Assembly (NCBI GenBank): GCA_036265385.1
Contig: DATAPD010000042.1
Span: forward strand, 310,001 to 374,000
DNA: 64,000 nucleotides
DNA from: DATAPD01 sp036265385
GTDB taxonomy: Bacteria; Acidobacteriota; Terriglobia; Terriglobales; Acidobacteriaceae
Direction of reading: 5' to 3'
Positions within the stretch are counted from its first letter, which is position 1; each line of letters begins with the position of its first letter. The position numbers and the translations under genes were made by a program. This document shows, piece by piece, positions 44,670 to 53,728 of the stretch. Below the pieces are notes generated by a model, which saw only the letters and a list, made by a program, of their open reading frames with translations, did not search any database and had not been told where the DNA came from.

Positions 44670-45329
44670 ATGTCAACCAATACTGCACCATCTCCGCGGA
44701 CGCGCCTAGTGCGCGAGCCTCAACGAGCGGTTTACGATCGCGATGAGATCAACGCGATCCTGGACGAAGCATTCATCTGTCATGTGGGATTTGTCGTTGA
44801 CGGACAACCGTTCGTGATTCCCACCGGCTACGGCCGGAGCGACGATCATCTTTATATCCACGGCTCGGCCGCGAGCCGCATGCTACGGAATGTCGAAAAA
44901 GGGATCCCGGTCTGCGTAACGGTCACGCTGCTGGATGGGCTGGTTCTCGCGCGGTCGATTTTCAATCATTCAATGAATTACCGGTCGGTTGTGGTGCTTG
45001 GGACGGCGCTCGCGGTGGAGGATCCAGAGGAAAAGATCAGGGCACTTGAGCTTTTGTCGGAACACATTATTCCGGGACGATGGGCCGAGTCGCGGTATCC
45101 GAATGAGAAGGAGCTGAAGGCGACTACGGTCTTGCGATTACCACTGTCGGAAAGTTCGGCAAAGGTGCGCATGGGGCCGCCGATTGATGATGAAGAAGAT
45201 TATTCGTTCGAGACGTGGGCCGGGGTGATTCCGCTCTCGACGACGGTTGGAGCACCGATTCCGGATGAGCGGTGCGATCGCGAAGCGCCTACGTATGTGA
45301 AGCAGTATTCGCGTTCGAAGCGAGAGTAA
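44670..45329 (+). CDS. Pyridoxamine 5'-phosphate oxidase-fold protein (NimA-like)
   Basis: 219 residues. The core PPOX/FMN-binding split barrel is recognisable: DRDEINAILDEAFICHVGFVVDGQPFVIPTGYGR, then DDHLYIHGSAASRMLRN, VCVTVTLLDGLVLARSIFNHSMNYRSVVVLG, and GRWAESRYPNEKELKATTVLRLPL. This is the pyridoxamine 5'-phosphate oxidase-related/NimA-like group that binds flavin or haem-related cofactors. Not the classic PdxH: it lacks the C-terminal RLHDR-type signature. ATG 44670 begins the conserved protein. Confidence 0.8.
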   Translation: MSTNTAPSPRTRLVREPQRAVYDRDEINAILDEAFICHVGFVVDGQPFVIPTGYGRSDDHLYIHGSAASRMLRNVEKGIPVCVTVTLLDGLVLARSIFNHSMNYRSVVVLGTALAVEDPEEKIRALELLSEHIIPGRWAESRYPNEKELKATTVLRLPLSESSAKVRMGPPIDDEEDYSFETWAGVIPLSTTVGAPIPDERCDREAPTYVKQYSRSKRE

Positions 45330-45383
45330 AGAGCCGACGCCTGAAGGCGCGTTGAAAAGTGTCTTGTGCGGCATCGCTAAAGC

Positions 45384-45430
45384 GATGACCTGATACAAAG
45401 CTAAAGGGATGCTCTGATACGAAGCTAAAG
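45384..45430 (+). repeat. Two 23-base direct repeats
   Basis: gatgacctgatac-aaagctaaag at 45384-45406 and gatgctctgatac-gaagctaaag at 45408-45430 differ at three or four positions; the heptamer gctaaag also occurs just before. No product seen. Confidence 0.5.
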
Positions 45431-45480
45431 ACGGTCGAAAAGGCTCCGAGTGCGCGGAAACCGTTTACAATCCACTCTCC

Positions 45481-46758
45481 ATGTCGGACCAACTTCGCAA
45501 TATTGACGAAAAGATTGAGCAGCTAAGGCCAGAGATCACGGCCTTCCTCGGCAAGCTGGTGCAATTTCCGAGCCTTCCTGGGCACGAACAGGATGCACAG
45601 CATTTCTATGCGGCGAAGCTGCAATCGCTTGGGTTGGAAACGGAAGTCGTCGCTTCACTTCGCGAGGAACTCGAGCAGCATCCGGCGTTTTGCGACGACG
45701 GTGTTCCGTTCGAAGACCGTTTGAATGTAGTCGGGCGCTGGCGCGGTAGCGGACGCAAGAAGGGCCGCACACTCATCCTGAACGGACACGTGGATGTTGT
45801 GCCCACGGGAAGCGAAACACTCTGGACGGGGTCTCCATGGAGTGGCTCGGTACGCAGCGGAAAGCTGTACGGGCGTGGCTCGTGCGACATGAAGGCTGGG
45901 CTGACCGCGAATGTTTATGCGGTACAGATTCTGCAGTTGATTGGTTTCCTCCCGGCAGCGGATGTTTTGCTGGAGAGCGTGATTGGAGAAGAGAGTGGCG
46001 GAGCAGGAACGCTGACCACAATCGTGAAGGGGTTTAAAGCGGATGCGGCGGTGATCACGGAACCGACGCGGCTTCATCTCTGTCCGGTACAGTCGGGTGC
46101 ACTTTCGTTTCGCGTGAAGGTTTCGGGAAAGGCGATTCATGCCTGCATGAAGCCGCACGGAGTGAGCGCGATTGAAAAGTTCTATGTTGTGTTGAGGTCG
46201 GTGCAGGAACTGGAACGCCGACGACACATCGAATACAAGAATCCGCTCTATGAAGATCCCAATAACATTGCGCCGGTGAATTTCGGGACTTTGCACGCAG
46301 GAGATTGGCCCTCTACTGTGCCTGATGCTCTTGCGGTCGAAGGACGTTTCGGTGTTTTACCGGGTGAAAGCACGGAGGCTGCGCGCTCGGCGATGGCTGC
46401 CGCCGTTACGCAAGCAGCCGCTGGCGATACGTGGTTGAAAGAACATCCGCCAACGCTCGAATGGTTTGAAGGACAATTTGAATCGGGACAAACGCCGCTC
46501 GATTCTCCGATCGTGAAAACTGTGACGGAGTGTCACGCGAAAGCTTTTGGAAAGTCACCGACTGTTCAGGGAGTGACGTACGGCAGTGATCTGCGGTTGT
46601 TTACGAACCATGGGAATGTGCCAGCGGTTCTTTATGGGCCGGGCGACATCATGAAGGCGCACACAGTCGACGAGTATGTCGAACTGGAAGAAGTGTTCTC
46701 GGCGACCAAGGTGCTGGCATGGATTATCACGCAATGGTGCGGTGGAGAGTTCGTGTGA
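45481..46758 (+). CDS. M20-family metallopeptidase (ArgE/DapE-like deacylase)
   Basis: 425 residues. Metal/catalytic motifs: GHVDVVPTG (first ligand region), GRGSCDMKAGLTANV, GEESGGAGT (catalytic Glu), and HTVDEYVELEEVF near the end. The dimerisation domain lies between (VSGKAIHACMKPHGVSAIEKF). No signal peptide, so cytosolic. ArgE/DapE/acetylornithine-deacetylase branch; substrate is probably an N-acyl amino acid, but no pathway partner is adjacent. Start ATG 45481. Confidence 0.9.
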   Translation: MSDQLRNIDEKIEQLRPEITAFLGKLVQFPSLPGHEQDAQHFYAAKLQSLGLETEVVASLREELEQHPAFCDDGVPFEDRLNVVGRWRGSGRKKGRTLILNGHVDVVPTGSETLWTGSPWSGSVRSGKLYGRGSCDMKAGLTANVYAVQILQLIGFLPAADVLLESVIGEESGGAGTLTTIVKGFKADAAVITEPTRLHLCPVQSGALSFRVKVSGKAIHACMKPHGVSAIEKFYVVLRSVQELERRRHIEYKNPLYEDPNNIAPVNFGTLHAGDWPSTVPDALAVEGRFGVLPGESTEAARSAMAAAVTQAAAGDTWLKEHPPTLEWFEGQFESGQTPLDSPIVKTVTECHAKAFGKSPTVQGVTYGSDLRLFTNHGNVPAVLYGPGDIMKAHTVDEYVELEEVFSATKVLAWIITQWCGGEFV

Positions 46759-46846
46759 GAACTTTTTGCGTCTCAGCGCCATCATTGGCCAGATCGGCGC
46801 AAACTGGGGGACGAAAACGCAAACAGGTCCCACTGATTGTTAAGCG

Positions 46847-47113
46847 TCATATGTGGCGTACTGGATCAACCTGGTGCACTTGTTCTAGCAGAGTTGGCAC
46901 GTTTTGCGGAACCCAGTCCTCAAGGACTTCACGTGCAATAAATACTTCCAGAAAATAAGTTATTCCCTCCGCTAGGTCCTGAGAGGTTACAACGCCGGCG
47001 TCGGTCTCCCTGAGCAGTACCACGTCGGAATTAGGCGTCCAAGGCTCAGCGGCATAGATAGTGCTGTCGATGTCCAGAGAGTCCAGACTTTGAACCGCTT
47101 CGAGCAGCGTCAT
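46847..47113 (-). CDS. Small hypothetical protein
   Basis: 88 residues, opening MTLLEAVQSLDSLDIDSTIYAAEPWTP, soluble and acidic; the pattern resembles short immunity-like or DUF proteins in other genomes but I do not assign one. Start at 47113 lacks a strong ribosome site. It follows lepA on the same strand by about 45 bases and could be co-transcribed with it. Confidence 0.5.
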   Translation of the reverse strand: MTLLEAVQSLDSLDIDSTIYAAEPWTPNSDVVLLRETDAGVVTSQDLAEGITYFLEVFIAREVLEDWVPQNVPTLLEQVHQVDPVRHI

Positions 47114-47157
47114 GGTAGATCTAAAGTATCGGTACCTCGAGCGAAGCGCAAAAGCTT

Positions 47158-48963
47158 TTATCCGCCCTCTCCCACCTTCAGCACCGCTAAAAATGCCTCC
47201 TGCGGAATGTCGACGCGGCCGATTCGTTTCATGCGGCGCTTGCCTTCTTTTTGCTTTTCTAGGAGTTTTCGTTTGCGCGTGATGTCGCCGCCGTAACACT
47301 TGGCCAAAACGTTTTTGCGGATTGCCGGCACGGTTTCGCGGGCGATGATCTTGGCTCCGATGGCCGCCTGGATCGCCACTTCGAACATCTGACGCGGGAT
47401 GAGTTCCTTCATCTTGGCGGCGAGCGCGCGGCCTCGATCATAAGCAAAGTCGCGGTGGACGATGATTGACAGGGCATCCACCGGCTCGCCAGCGACCATG
47501 ATGTCGAGCTTTGCCATGGGCGAGTCCCAATAGCCAGCCAGGTGGTAGTCGAGCGATGCGTATCCGCGCGAAACCGATTTCAGGCGGTCGTAGAAATCGA
47601 GCACAATCTCATTGAGAGGCAGCTCGTACTGAAGCATGACACGCGTGGCGCTGACATATTCGAAGCTCTTCTGCTTGCCGCGTTTTTCCTCCACCAACTT
47701 CAGAATGCCGCCGACATATTCCTCGTTGGTCAGGATCACGGCCAGAATCACTGGCTCTTCCACTTTGGCGATCAGGCTCTGGTCTGGCCATCGGGATGGG
47801 TTATCGACTTCGATCAATTGGCCGTCAGTAAGGGTGACTTTGTACCGAACGCCGGGTGCGGTAGTTATCAGGTCCAGGTTGTACTCGCGTTCCAGACGCT
47901 CCTGGATTATCTCCATGTGAAGCAAGCCGAGGAAGCCGCAGCGGAAACCGAAGCCGAGAGCCACGGAACTTTCCGGCTCGAAGAAGAAGGAAGAATCATT
48001 CAGCCGCAATTTCTCGAGGGCTTCTCGTAAGGCCGTGTGTTCGTGTGCGTCGACTGTGTACAGGCCGGCGAAGACCATCGGCTTGATGTCTTCAAATCCG
48101 GGCAGTGGTTCAATGGATGGGCGATCGTCGTCGGTGATGGTATCGCCGATCTTCGAGTCGGCCACGTTCTTGATGTTCGCAAAGAAGAAGCCAACTTCTC
48201 CAGCAACCAGTTCATCGATCTCAACTGGTTTGGGTGTAAGCACACCAAGACTTTCTACCTGGAACACGCGTCCGTTCGACCATAGGCGGATCTTTTGTCC
48301 CTTCCGCAGAGTGCCTTCGAAAACACGAGCGAGCACCACGACGCCGCGGTACGGATCGAACCAGGAATCAAAGATGAGAGCTTGAAGGTGGCGGGTCGGG
48401 TTTCCCTTAGGGGGTGGGACACGCTTGACAATGGCTTCGAGAACATCCGGGACGCCTTGCCCGGTTTTAGCGCTGATGGGCAAAGCGTCGGAGGCATCGA
48501 GGCCGACCGCACCTTCAATCATCTCTTTGGTTCGCGGGATATCGGCGCTCTGCAGGTCGATTTTGTTGATGACGGGGATGATCTCGAGACCATGGTTAAT
48601 CGCGAGATAAGAATTGGCGAGTGTTTGCGCTTCGACACCCTGGCTGGCATCGACAACCAGAAGAGCCCCTTCACAAGAGGCAAGGGAGCGGGAGACCTCG
48701 TAGGAAAAGTCGACGTGGCCGGGCGTATCGATCAAATTGAGCTGATAAGTATTCCCGTCCTGAGCTGGGTACATCATGCGGACGGCATGGGCTTTAATCG
48801 TGATTCCGCGTTCGCGCTCGAGGTCCATGGCGTCGAGGACCTGCTCCTGCATTTCTCGCGCAGTCAGCGAGCCGGTCAGTTCCAGAAGGCGGTCGGCCAG
48901 CGTGGATTTGCCGTGGTCGATATGCGCGATGATCGCGAAGTTACGGATGAAGGCGGCGTCCAT
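47158..48963 (-). CDS. lepA: Elongation factor 4 (back-translocating GTPase)
   Basis: 601 residues. GTPase motifs: G1 AHIDHGKST (13-21), G2 RGITIKAH, G3 DTPGHVDF, G4 NKID, G5 near SAKTG. The LepA-specific C-terminal domain follows, ending KRIGRVDIPQEAFLAVLKV. EF4 rescues or back-translocates ribosomes under stress. The length matches the family (about 600). Confidence 0.98.
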   Translation of the reverse strand: MDAAFIRNFAIIAHIDHGKSTLADRLLELTGSLTAREMQEQVLDAMDLERERGITIKAHAVRMMYPAQDGNTYQLNLIDTPGHVDFSYEVSRSLASCEGALLVVDASQGVEAQTLANSYLAINHGLEIIPVINKIDLQSADIPRTKEMIEGAVGLDASDALPISAKTGQGVPDVLEAIVKRVPPPKGNPTRHLQALIFDSWFDPYRGVVVLARVFEGTLRKGQKIRLWSNGRVFQVESLGVLTPKPVEIDELVAGEVGFFFANIKNVADSKIGDTITDDDRPSIEPLPGFEDIKPMVFAGLYTVDAHEHTALREALEKLRLNDSSFFFEPESSVALGFGFRCGFLGLLHMEIIQERLEREYNLDLITTAPGVRYKVTLTDGQLIEVDNPSRWPDQSLIAKVEEPVILAVILTNEEYVGGILKLVEEKRGKQKSFEYVSATRVMLQYELPLNEIVLDFYDRLKSVSRGYASLDYHLAGYWDSPMAKLDIMVAGEPVDALSIIVHRDFAYDRGRALAAKMKELIPRQMFEVAIQAAIGAKIIARETVPAIRKNVLAKCYGGDITRKRKLLEKQKEGKRRMKRIGRVDIPQEAFLAVLKVGEGG

Positions 48964-49088
48964 GAGTCAGGGGGCAATTCTTTAGTTTAGCAGGCAGACG
49001 GGAATGGTTCTCAGTTCTCATGCTTCGAGGCGGATTGTTAAGAACATGGCTATGACACACTGCTTTTGAAATTCTCGTACGCTGCGCG

Positions 49089-49134
49089 CAAGATCCCTCG
49101 CAGCACTGGAAGAAGCGCGCTGCTTCGGGATGAC
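49089..49134. repeat. Possible dispersed intergenic repeat
   Basis: Begins aagatccctcgc and ends gcttcgggatgac, matching the outer segments of 44430-44480. Upstream, two heptamers gttctca occur in tandem (49007-49020). Confidence 0.45.
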
Positions 49135-49180
49135 GCCGATTTGATGATGTGCTTCTTGTGCTTGCCATACAATCAGTCCC

Positions 49181-49750
49181 ATGCTAATCCTCGCGTCGGC
49201 TTCGCCGCGCCGGCAGGAGTTATTGCGTAATGCCGGCATTTCGTTCCGCGTTCATCCCGCGGATGTCGATGAGACGCCTATGCCGAACGAAACTCCCGTT
49301 GACTGCGGGCAGCGCCTGGCGCGAGAAAAAGCGGCCGCGGTAGCTCAGCAATTTCCAGAAGCTCAGGTATTGGGAGCGGACACCATCGTCGTGATCAATG
49401 GGGAGATGCTTGGGAAGCCCGCCGATGCGACCGATGCGAAACGAATGCTTCGCCTGCTTTCGGGCAAGACGCATGATGTGATCACAGGTGTTTGCGTCAT
49501 TCATCCGGCCCAGAACGGCCAGTCATCCCGCCTCCGTTCGGGCTATGCATCGACTCGCGTGACAATGTCGGAGCTTTCGGAAAACGACATCGCAGACTAC
49601 ATCGCCAGCGGTGAGCCTATGGATAAAGCCGGCGCCTACGCGATTCAAGGCCACGCCTCGCGCTGGATTCCTCGCATTGAAGGTGACTACGGAAATGTGG
49701 TCGGATTACCAGTAGCGCTGGTGTGGAAGATGTTGCAGGAAATCGAGTGA
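49181..49750 (+). CDS. maf: Maf-family nucleoside triphosphate pyrophosphatase
   Basis: 189 residues. Opens MLILASASPRRQELLRNAG, the Maf signature, then ADVDET, LGADTIVV, GKP and THDVITGV motifs, and a late YAIQGHASRWIPRIEGDYGNVVGLP. House-cleaning hydrolysis of noncanonical or excess dNTPs (dTTP/UTP, or m7GTP in YceF). The internal blocks suggest the YhdE group. Divergent from lepA. Confidence 0.96.
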   Translation: MLILASASPRRQELLRNAGISFRVHPADVDETPMPNETPVDCGQRLAREKAAAVAQQFPEAQVLGADTIVVINGEMLGKPADATDAKRMLRLLSGKTHDVITGVCVIHPAQNGQSSRLRSGYASTRVTMSELSENDIADYIASGEPMDKAGAYAIQGHASRWIPRIEGDYGNVVGLPVALVWKMLQEIE

Positions 49751-49812
49751 TCTCGAGAAGCGAATAGACACGCTTCCCACCAGAATTGGAGTCTTCATTT
49801 TTTAAGTTCTGA

Positions 49813-49980
49813 TTAGGACTTTTTCTCGGCGCTATCGCCGCCATCTTTCACGGCCGACTTGAAATTCTTGATACCCTCGCCGAGTCCCTTGCCGAGGTCG
49901 GCAAGTTTGCTGGGGCCGAAGATGAGCAACGCCACGGCCAGAAGGAGCAGAATTTCGGGAACACCCAATTTTCCAGGCAT
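49813..49980 (-). CDS. tatA: Sec-independent protein translocase TatA/TatE
   Basis: A 55-residue protein: MPGKLGVPEILLLLAVALL is the N-terminal membrane helix, then IFGPSKLADLGKGLGEGIKNF with the FGPxKLP-like hinge, the amphipathic helix, and an acidic/lysine tail (DGGDSAEKKS). GGAGG lies seven bases before ATG 49980. It forms the pore-like component of twin-arginine export. No tatC or tatB is present in the window. Convergent with maf. Confidence 0.9.
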   Translation of the reverse strand: MPGKLGVPEILLLLAVALLIFGPSKLADLGKGLGEGIKNFKSAVKDGGDSAEKKS

Positions 49981-50105
49981 AGAAAAACCTCCACGGGGTT
50001 GCCGAAGCTGAGCGCCCCTACGCGCGTCGGGCCCGAATAGATTCTAGGCTAGGGGAAAGCGCGAGTCAAAGATGGATGAATGATCACAGGGCATCGTGAG
50101 CCAGA

Positions 50106-51308
50106 TCACAATGCGGTGATAAGCCCGGCCAGCAGCGCCGCTCTCCACGGAAGCGTCTCAATCACAATGGATTCGTGGGTCGCATGGGCTCCTTCGCCCA
50201 CGCCACCGAGGCCGTCCAGAGTGGGAATCCCCAGCCCGGCCGTGAAGTTACCGTCCGAACCGCCGCCCACCGCAGCCTCGCCGAGTCGATGTCCCAGGCT
50301 TCGGGAAATTGACGCCGCCTTCCTATAAAGGTCTTCGACGGCCTTGGTTCGCTCCAGGGGTGGACGATTTAAACCGCCCGTGACCGTGAGCTTGCATTTC
50401 TTATTGAAGGGCCGCAAGGACCGGAACTTCCGATCGATCCCGGCCGCATCCTTCAACTTCGAAATCCGCAGGTCCACGGCGACTGTTGCCTCCGCGGGAA
50501 CAACGTTGACCCGAGTTCCGCCAGAAATAACACCTGGATTGACCGTTAAACCCCGCTTCAAGTCCGTGAACTTCGAAACTTTCTCGATCTGACGCGCCAG
50601 CTCGATAACGGCATTCACACCTTTTTCGAAGTCGAGTCCCGAGTGGGCTGCCTTGCCCGTAACTTTAATTTGGTATTCGCCGACACCTTTTCGCGCTGTT
50701 TTCACAGCCCCGTCGAGACCAAAGGAAGGTTCGAGCACGAACACGGCCTCGGATTTCTTAGCAAGGTCTTCCGTGATATGCCGGGAGGAATCGCTGCCAA
50801 TCTCTTCATCGCTTACGAGCAAAACGGTGACTGGCCGTGGCAACGTGCCACCAGAGGAACGCAGCGCTTCGATGGCATGAAGCATAAGACCGATTCCGGA
50901 CTTCATGTCCAGTACGCCCGGACCCCAAAGTCGACCCTTATCGATTTTGCACGTCATGGACTCGAGTGTGCCGAGCGGATACACCGTGTCGATATGGCCC
51001 AGCAAGAGCACCGGTTTGCGTCCGGATTCACCTTCGAAGTCGGCTTGGACATGGTTGCCGAAATCGGCAATGCGATGGAACTGCACCCGGCCTCCGATCG
51101 CAGAGAACCGCGAGCCGATGTGATCTCCCATTCGATCGACCGCAGCCTTGTTGTCGCTTGGAGATTCGATCTCCACCATTTGGCGGATGGTCGAAACCAT
51201 TTCATCCTGACGCTCGGAGAAGAAATCGAGATGCGCTTTGAGCGCTCCTTGGTCAAGAGCAGGGGTTGATGGTGTCCGATCCGCTTTCCGTTTCCCTAGC
51301 ATCTTCAT
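50106..51308 (-). CDS. M20-family peptidase (carboxypeptidase G2-like)
   Basis: 400 residues. VLLLGHIDTVYP (first metal His/Asp), GVLDMKSGIGLML, VSDEEIGSDSS (catalytic Glu), EPSFG and a late AVGGGSDGNFTA / GEGAHATHESIVI (final histidine). The dimerisation domain has VTGKAAHSGLDFEKGVNAV. Closest in layout to glutamate carboxypeptidase/CPG2-type enzymes. No signal peptide: the N-terminus KMLGKRKADRTP is not hydrophobic. Start at 51308 preferred. It is divergent from fabZ. Confidence 0.9.
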   Translation of the reverse strand: MKMLGKRKADRTPSTPALDQGALKAHLDFFSERQDEMVSTIRQMVEIESPSDNKAAVDRMGDHIGSRFSAIGGRVQFHRIADFGNHVQADFEGESGRKPVLLLGHIDTVYPLGTLESMTCKIDKGRLWGPGVLDMKSGIGLMLHAIEALRSSGGTLPRPVTVLLVSDEEIGSDSSRHITEDLAKKSEAVFVLEPSFGLDGAVKTARKGVGEYQIKVTGKAAHSGLDFEKGVNAVIELARQIEKVSKFTDLKRGLTVNPGVISGGTRVNVVPAEATVAVDLRISKLKDAAGIDRKFRSLRPFNKKCKLTVTGGLNRPPLERTKAVEDLYRKAASISRSLGHRLGEAAVGGGSDGNFTAGLGIPTLDGLGGVGEGAHATHESIVIETLPWRAALLAGLITAL

Positions 51309-51374
51309 ATCGTGCACTATTGCCGCGCGCGGCAAGCGCTACAGTATAATCGTCGCCCGGAAGAGATCGTTCTG

Positions 51375-51893
51375 ATGACTGACACTGTACATACGCCGGA
51401 AGCGCCATCCGCTCCGAAGATCACGCTCGATATCAACGATATACAGCGCATTCTGCCGCACCGCTACCCGTTTCTTCTCATCGACAGAGTCGTTGACATA
51501 ACGCGCAAGGAACGGATTGTCGCCATCAAGAACGTAACGATCAATGAGCCATTTTTCCAAGGGCACTTTCCAAACATGCCGATCATGCCCGGGGTGCTTA
51601 TTGTCGAGGCGATTGCGCAGACCGGCGGCGCCCTCTTGCTCACTGAAGTCGAAAACCGCGATGACATGCTGATGGTCTTTACCGGGATCGAGCGCGCACG
51701 TTTTCGCAGACCAGTTGTGCCTGGAGATCAACTCCGCATTGAAGTGGAAGTGAAAGCCTGGCGGATGACCGCCGTCCGCATGGAAGGCAAGGTATTCGTA
51801 GGTGAGAAGCGCGTCGCGGAAGCCACGGTTACCTGCCAACTTGTCGATCGTGCTCGCACCCGGCCCCGTTCGGAGAGCGGGCCAGAAAGTTAG
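51375..51893 (+). CDS. fabZ: 3-hydroxyacyl-[ACP] dehydratase FabZ
   Basis: 172 residues. The hot-dog fold with PHRYPFLLIDRV, GHFPNMPIMPGVLIVEA (catalytic His64, Glu78), and ARFRRPVVPGDQL. It dehydrates 3-hydroxyacyl-ACP in fatty acid synthesis and competes with LpxA for the same 3-hydroxyacyl-ACP. Start ATG 51375 with GGAAGAG upstream; the frame stays open for 21 codons before. First gene of the lipid A locus, followed after 26 bases by lpxA. Confidence 0.96.
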   Translation: MTDTVHTPEAPSAPKITLDINDIQRILPHRYPFLLIDRVVDITRKERIVAIKNVTINEPFFQGHFPNMPIMPGVLIVEAIAQTGGALLLTEVENRDDMLMVFTGIERARFRRPVVPGDQLRIEVEVKAWRMTAVRMEGKVFVGEKRVAEATVTCQLVDRARTRPRSESGPES

Positions 51894-51919
51894 CCGACAT
51901 AGCTCAGTCCGCTGATTCG

Positions 51920-52696
51920 ATGAGCATCCACCCCAGCGCTGTTATCGATCCGAAAGCGAAGATCCACGCTTCTTCCGAGATTGGCCCGTATTGCGTGGTT
52001 GGGGCTGACGTTGAGATTGGCGCGGATTGCCGGTTGCTGTCCCATGTTGTGGTGGAGGGGCCGACAACAATCGGCGCACGCAACCGAATTTTTCCGTTCT
52101 CCTCCCTCGGATTGGCGCCCCAAGACCTGAGTTACAAAAGCGAACCTACTCGACTGGAGATCGGGGATGACAACGAAATCCGCGAGTTTGTGACGATTAA
52201 CCGGGGCACCGTGAAAGGTGCCGGTCTGACGAAAGTCGGTAGCCACATCCTGGTAATGGCGTACTGCCATATTGCCCACGATTGTCAGATTGGGGATCAC
52301 GTGCTGATGGCTAACGCCGCGACTCTAGGCGGCCATGTCACAGTTGAGGAGTGGGCCTCGGTTGGTGCCCTTTGCCCGATCCACCATTTCGTCCGTATCG
52401 GGACCCATTCAATCGTAGGTGGGGGAACGACGATCACGCAGGACGTGCTTCCGTTTTCGAAGACTTCCGCATCTCGCGATACGCGTGCGTACGGGTTGAA
52501 TACGGTTGGTCTTGAGCGCCGCGGTTTCAGCAAAGAACGAATTCGGAAGTTGCATCATGCATATCGAGTGCTGCTGGCTTCGAAATTGAACACCTCGCAA
52601 GCGCTTGAGAAATTGAAATCGGAACCGGATCGCGGGGAAGATGTCGACCGGCTGATCCAGTTTGTGGAGAGTTCGGAGCGAGGGGTGATTAAGTAG
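51920..52696 (+). CDS. lpxA: UDP-N-acetylglucosamine (or GlcNAc3N) O-/N-acyltransferase
   Basis: 258 residues, LpxA. Left-handed beta-helix hexapeptide repeats (IGPYCVVGADVEIGADCRLLSHVVVEGPTTIGARNRIFPF onwards), with GDDNEIREFVTINRGT and the catalytic His in AYCHIAHDCQIGDHV, and a C-terminal helical bundle (RRGFSKERIRKLHHAYRVL). First committed step of lipid A synthesis. The oxidoreductase at 54324 raises the possibility of GlcNAc3N as substrate. Confidence 0.97.
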   Translation: MSIHPSAVIDPKAKIHASSEIGPYCVVGADVEIGADCRLLSHVVVEGPTTIGARNRIFPFSSLGLAPQDLSYKSEPTRLEIGDDNEIREFVTINRGTVKGAGLTKVGSHILVMAYCHIAHDCQIGDHVLMANAATLGGHVTVEEWASVGALCPIHHFVRIGTHSIVGGGTTITQDVLPFSKTSASRDTRAYGLNTVGLERRGFSKERIRKLHHAYRVLLASKLNTSQALEKLKSEPDRGEDVDRLIQFVESSERGVIK

Positions 52697-52698
52697 TA

Positions 52699-52834
52699 AG
52701 CACTTAGCACTCAGTAATCAGCATTTAGTAATTAGTTGTTAGCAATTATCTATGTGGATTTGTTGATTGAGTTCCTCAGGCCCAAAAACTGGATGCCAAG
52801 TGCTAACTGCCAAGTGCTAACTGCTAACTGCTTT
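52699..52834. repeat. Opposed heptamer arrays between lpxA and lpxI
   Basis: Left array, seven units with no slippage (52699-52747): agcactt-agcactc-agtaatc-agcattt-agtaatt-agttgtt-agcaatt. After a 45-base core (52748-52792) the right array (52793-52834) runs in the opposite orientation: atgccaa-gtgctaa-ctgccaa-gtgctaa-ctgctaa-ctgcttt. It begins two bases after the lpxA stop and ends just before the lpxI start (52840), so any transcript crossing it could fold into a long imperfect stem. Confidence 0.85.
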
Positions 52835-52839
52835 CTTGC

Positions 52840-53682
52840 ATGAGCTCTCACCGAAAACTCGGTCTCATTGCTGGCAATGGTAAGTTCCCGTTCCTGGTTC
52901 TCGATGCGGCGCGCTCGCATGGATACGATGTGATTGTGGCTGCGATTAAGGAAGAGACCTTTCCTGAGATTGAATCGCGCGGTGCTGCTGCCGTGCATTG
53001 GCTGTCGCTCGGCGAATTATCCAAGCTGATCGATACCTTCAAAAAAGAAGGCGTCACGCGGGCGGTGATGGCGGGGCAGGTGAGACACAAGCAGATTTTC
53101 TCGAGCATCAAGCCAGACTGGCGGCTGGCGAAGTTGTTGCTGTCGCTAGGCTCGCGCAACACTGACTCACTGATCGGTGCGGTAGCCAAGGTCCTTGCGG
53201 ACGAAGGCATCACTCTCGAAAATTCCACATCTCTTTTGGAGCCACTTCTTGCGAAGTCGGGCGTGCTGACGCGGCGTGCACCATCTGATTCTGAGCGCAA
53301 AGACATCGAATATGGGCGGGCCGTTGCGCGGCACCTCGCGCAATTCGATATTGGCCAGACCGTTGTTATCGCCGAGTCTGCATGTGTTGCCATCGAAGCC
53401 ATGGAAGGAACGGATGCGACCATCGAACGCGCTGGACAGCTGATGCGCTCGCTTGAGGGTGAGGCTTCGACGCTCAGTCGCGCGCTAACTGTGGTGAAGA
53501 CGGCGAAACCCAATCAAGATATGCGCTTCGATGTGCCCGTCATCGGCATCAAGACCATAGACAGCATGAAGCAGGCAGGCGGGACATGCCTCGCGATTAA
53601 TGCCGGGCGTTGTTTGCTGATCGACGGTCAAGGGGTTCTCGACGCCGCCGATGCCGCAAACATCGCCATCTATGCAGAGTAG
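52840..53682 (+). CDS. lpxI: UDP-2,3-diacylglucosamine pyrophosphatase LpxI
   Basis: 280 residues, LpxI family (formerly DUF1009), which cleaves UDP-2,3-diacylglucosamine to lipid X and UMP in organisms that lack LpxH. Landmarks: GLIAGNGKFPFLVLDAA, MAGQVRHKQIFSSIKPDWR, NTDSLIGAVAKVLADEGI, IAESACVAIEAMEGTDATI, and FDVPVIGIKTIDSMKQAGGTCLAI. It starts just past the heptamer arrays after lpxA, at the third position of the lipid A locus. Confidence 0.95.
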   Translation: MSSHRKLGLIAGNGKFPFLVLDAARSHGYDVIVAAIKEETFPEIESRGAAAVHWLSLGELSKLIDTFKKEGVTRAVMAGQVRHKQIFSSIKPDWRLAKLLLSLGSRNTDSLIGAVAKVLADEGITLENSTSLLEPLLAKSGVLTRRAPSDSERKDIEYGRAVARHLAQFDIGQTVVIAESACVAIEAMEGTDATIERAGQLMRSLEGEASTLSRALTVVKTAKPNQDMRFDVPVIGIKTIDSMKQAGGTCLAINAGRCLLIDGQGVLDAADAANIAIYAE

Positions 53683-53728
53683 TTCGCGCCTTGCGCTTGC
53701 TTCGGCTGAACTGAACGGAGGGTTACGA

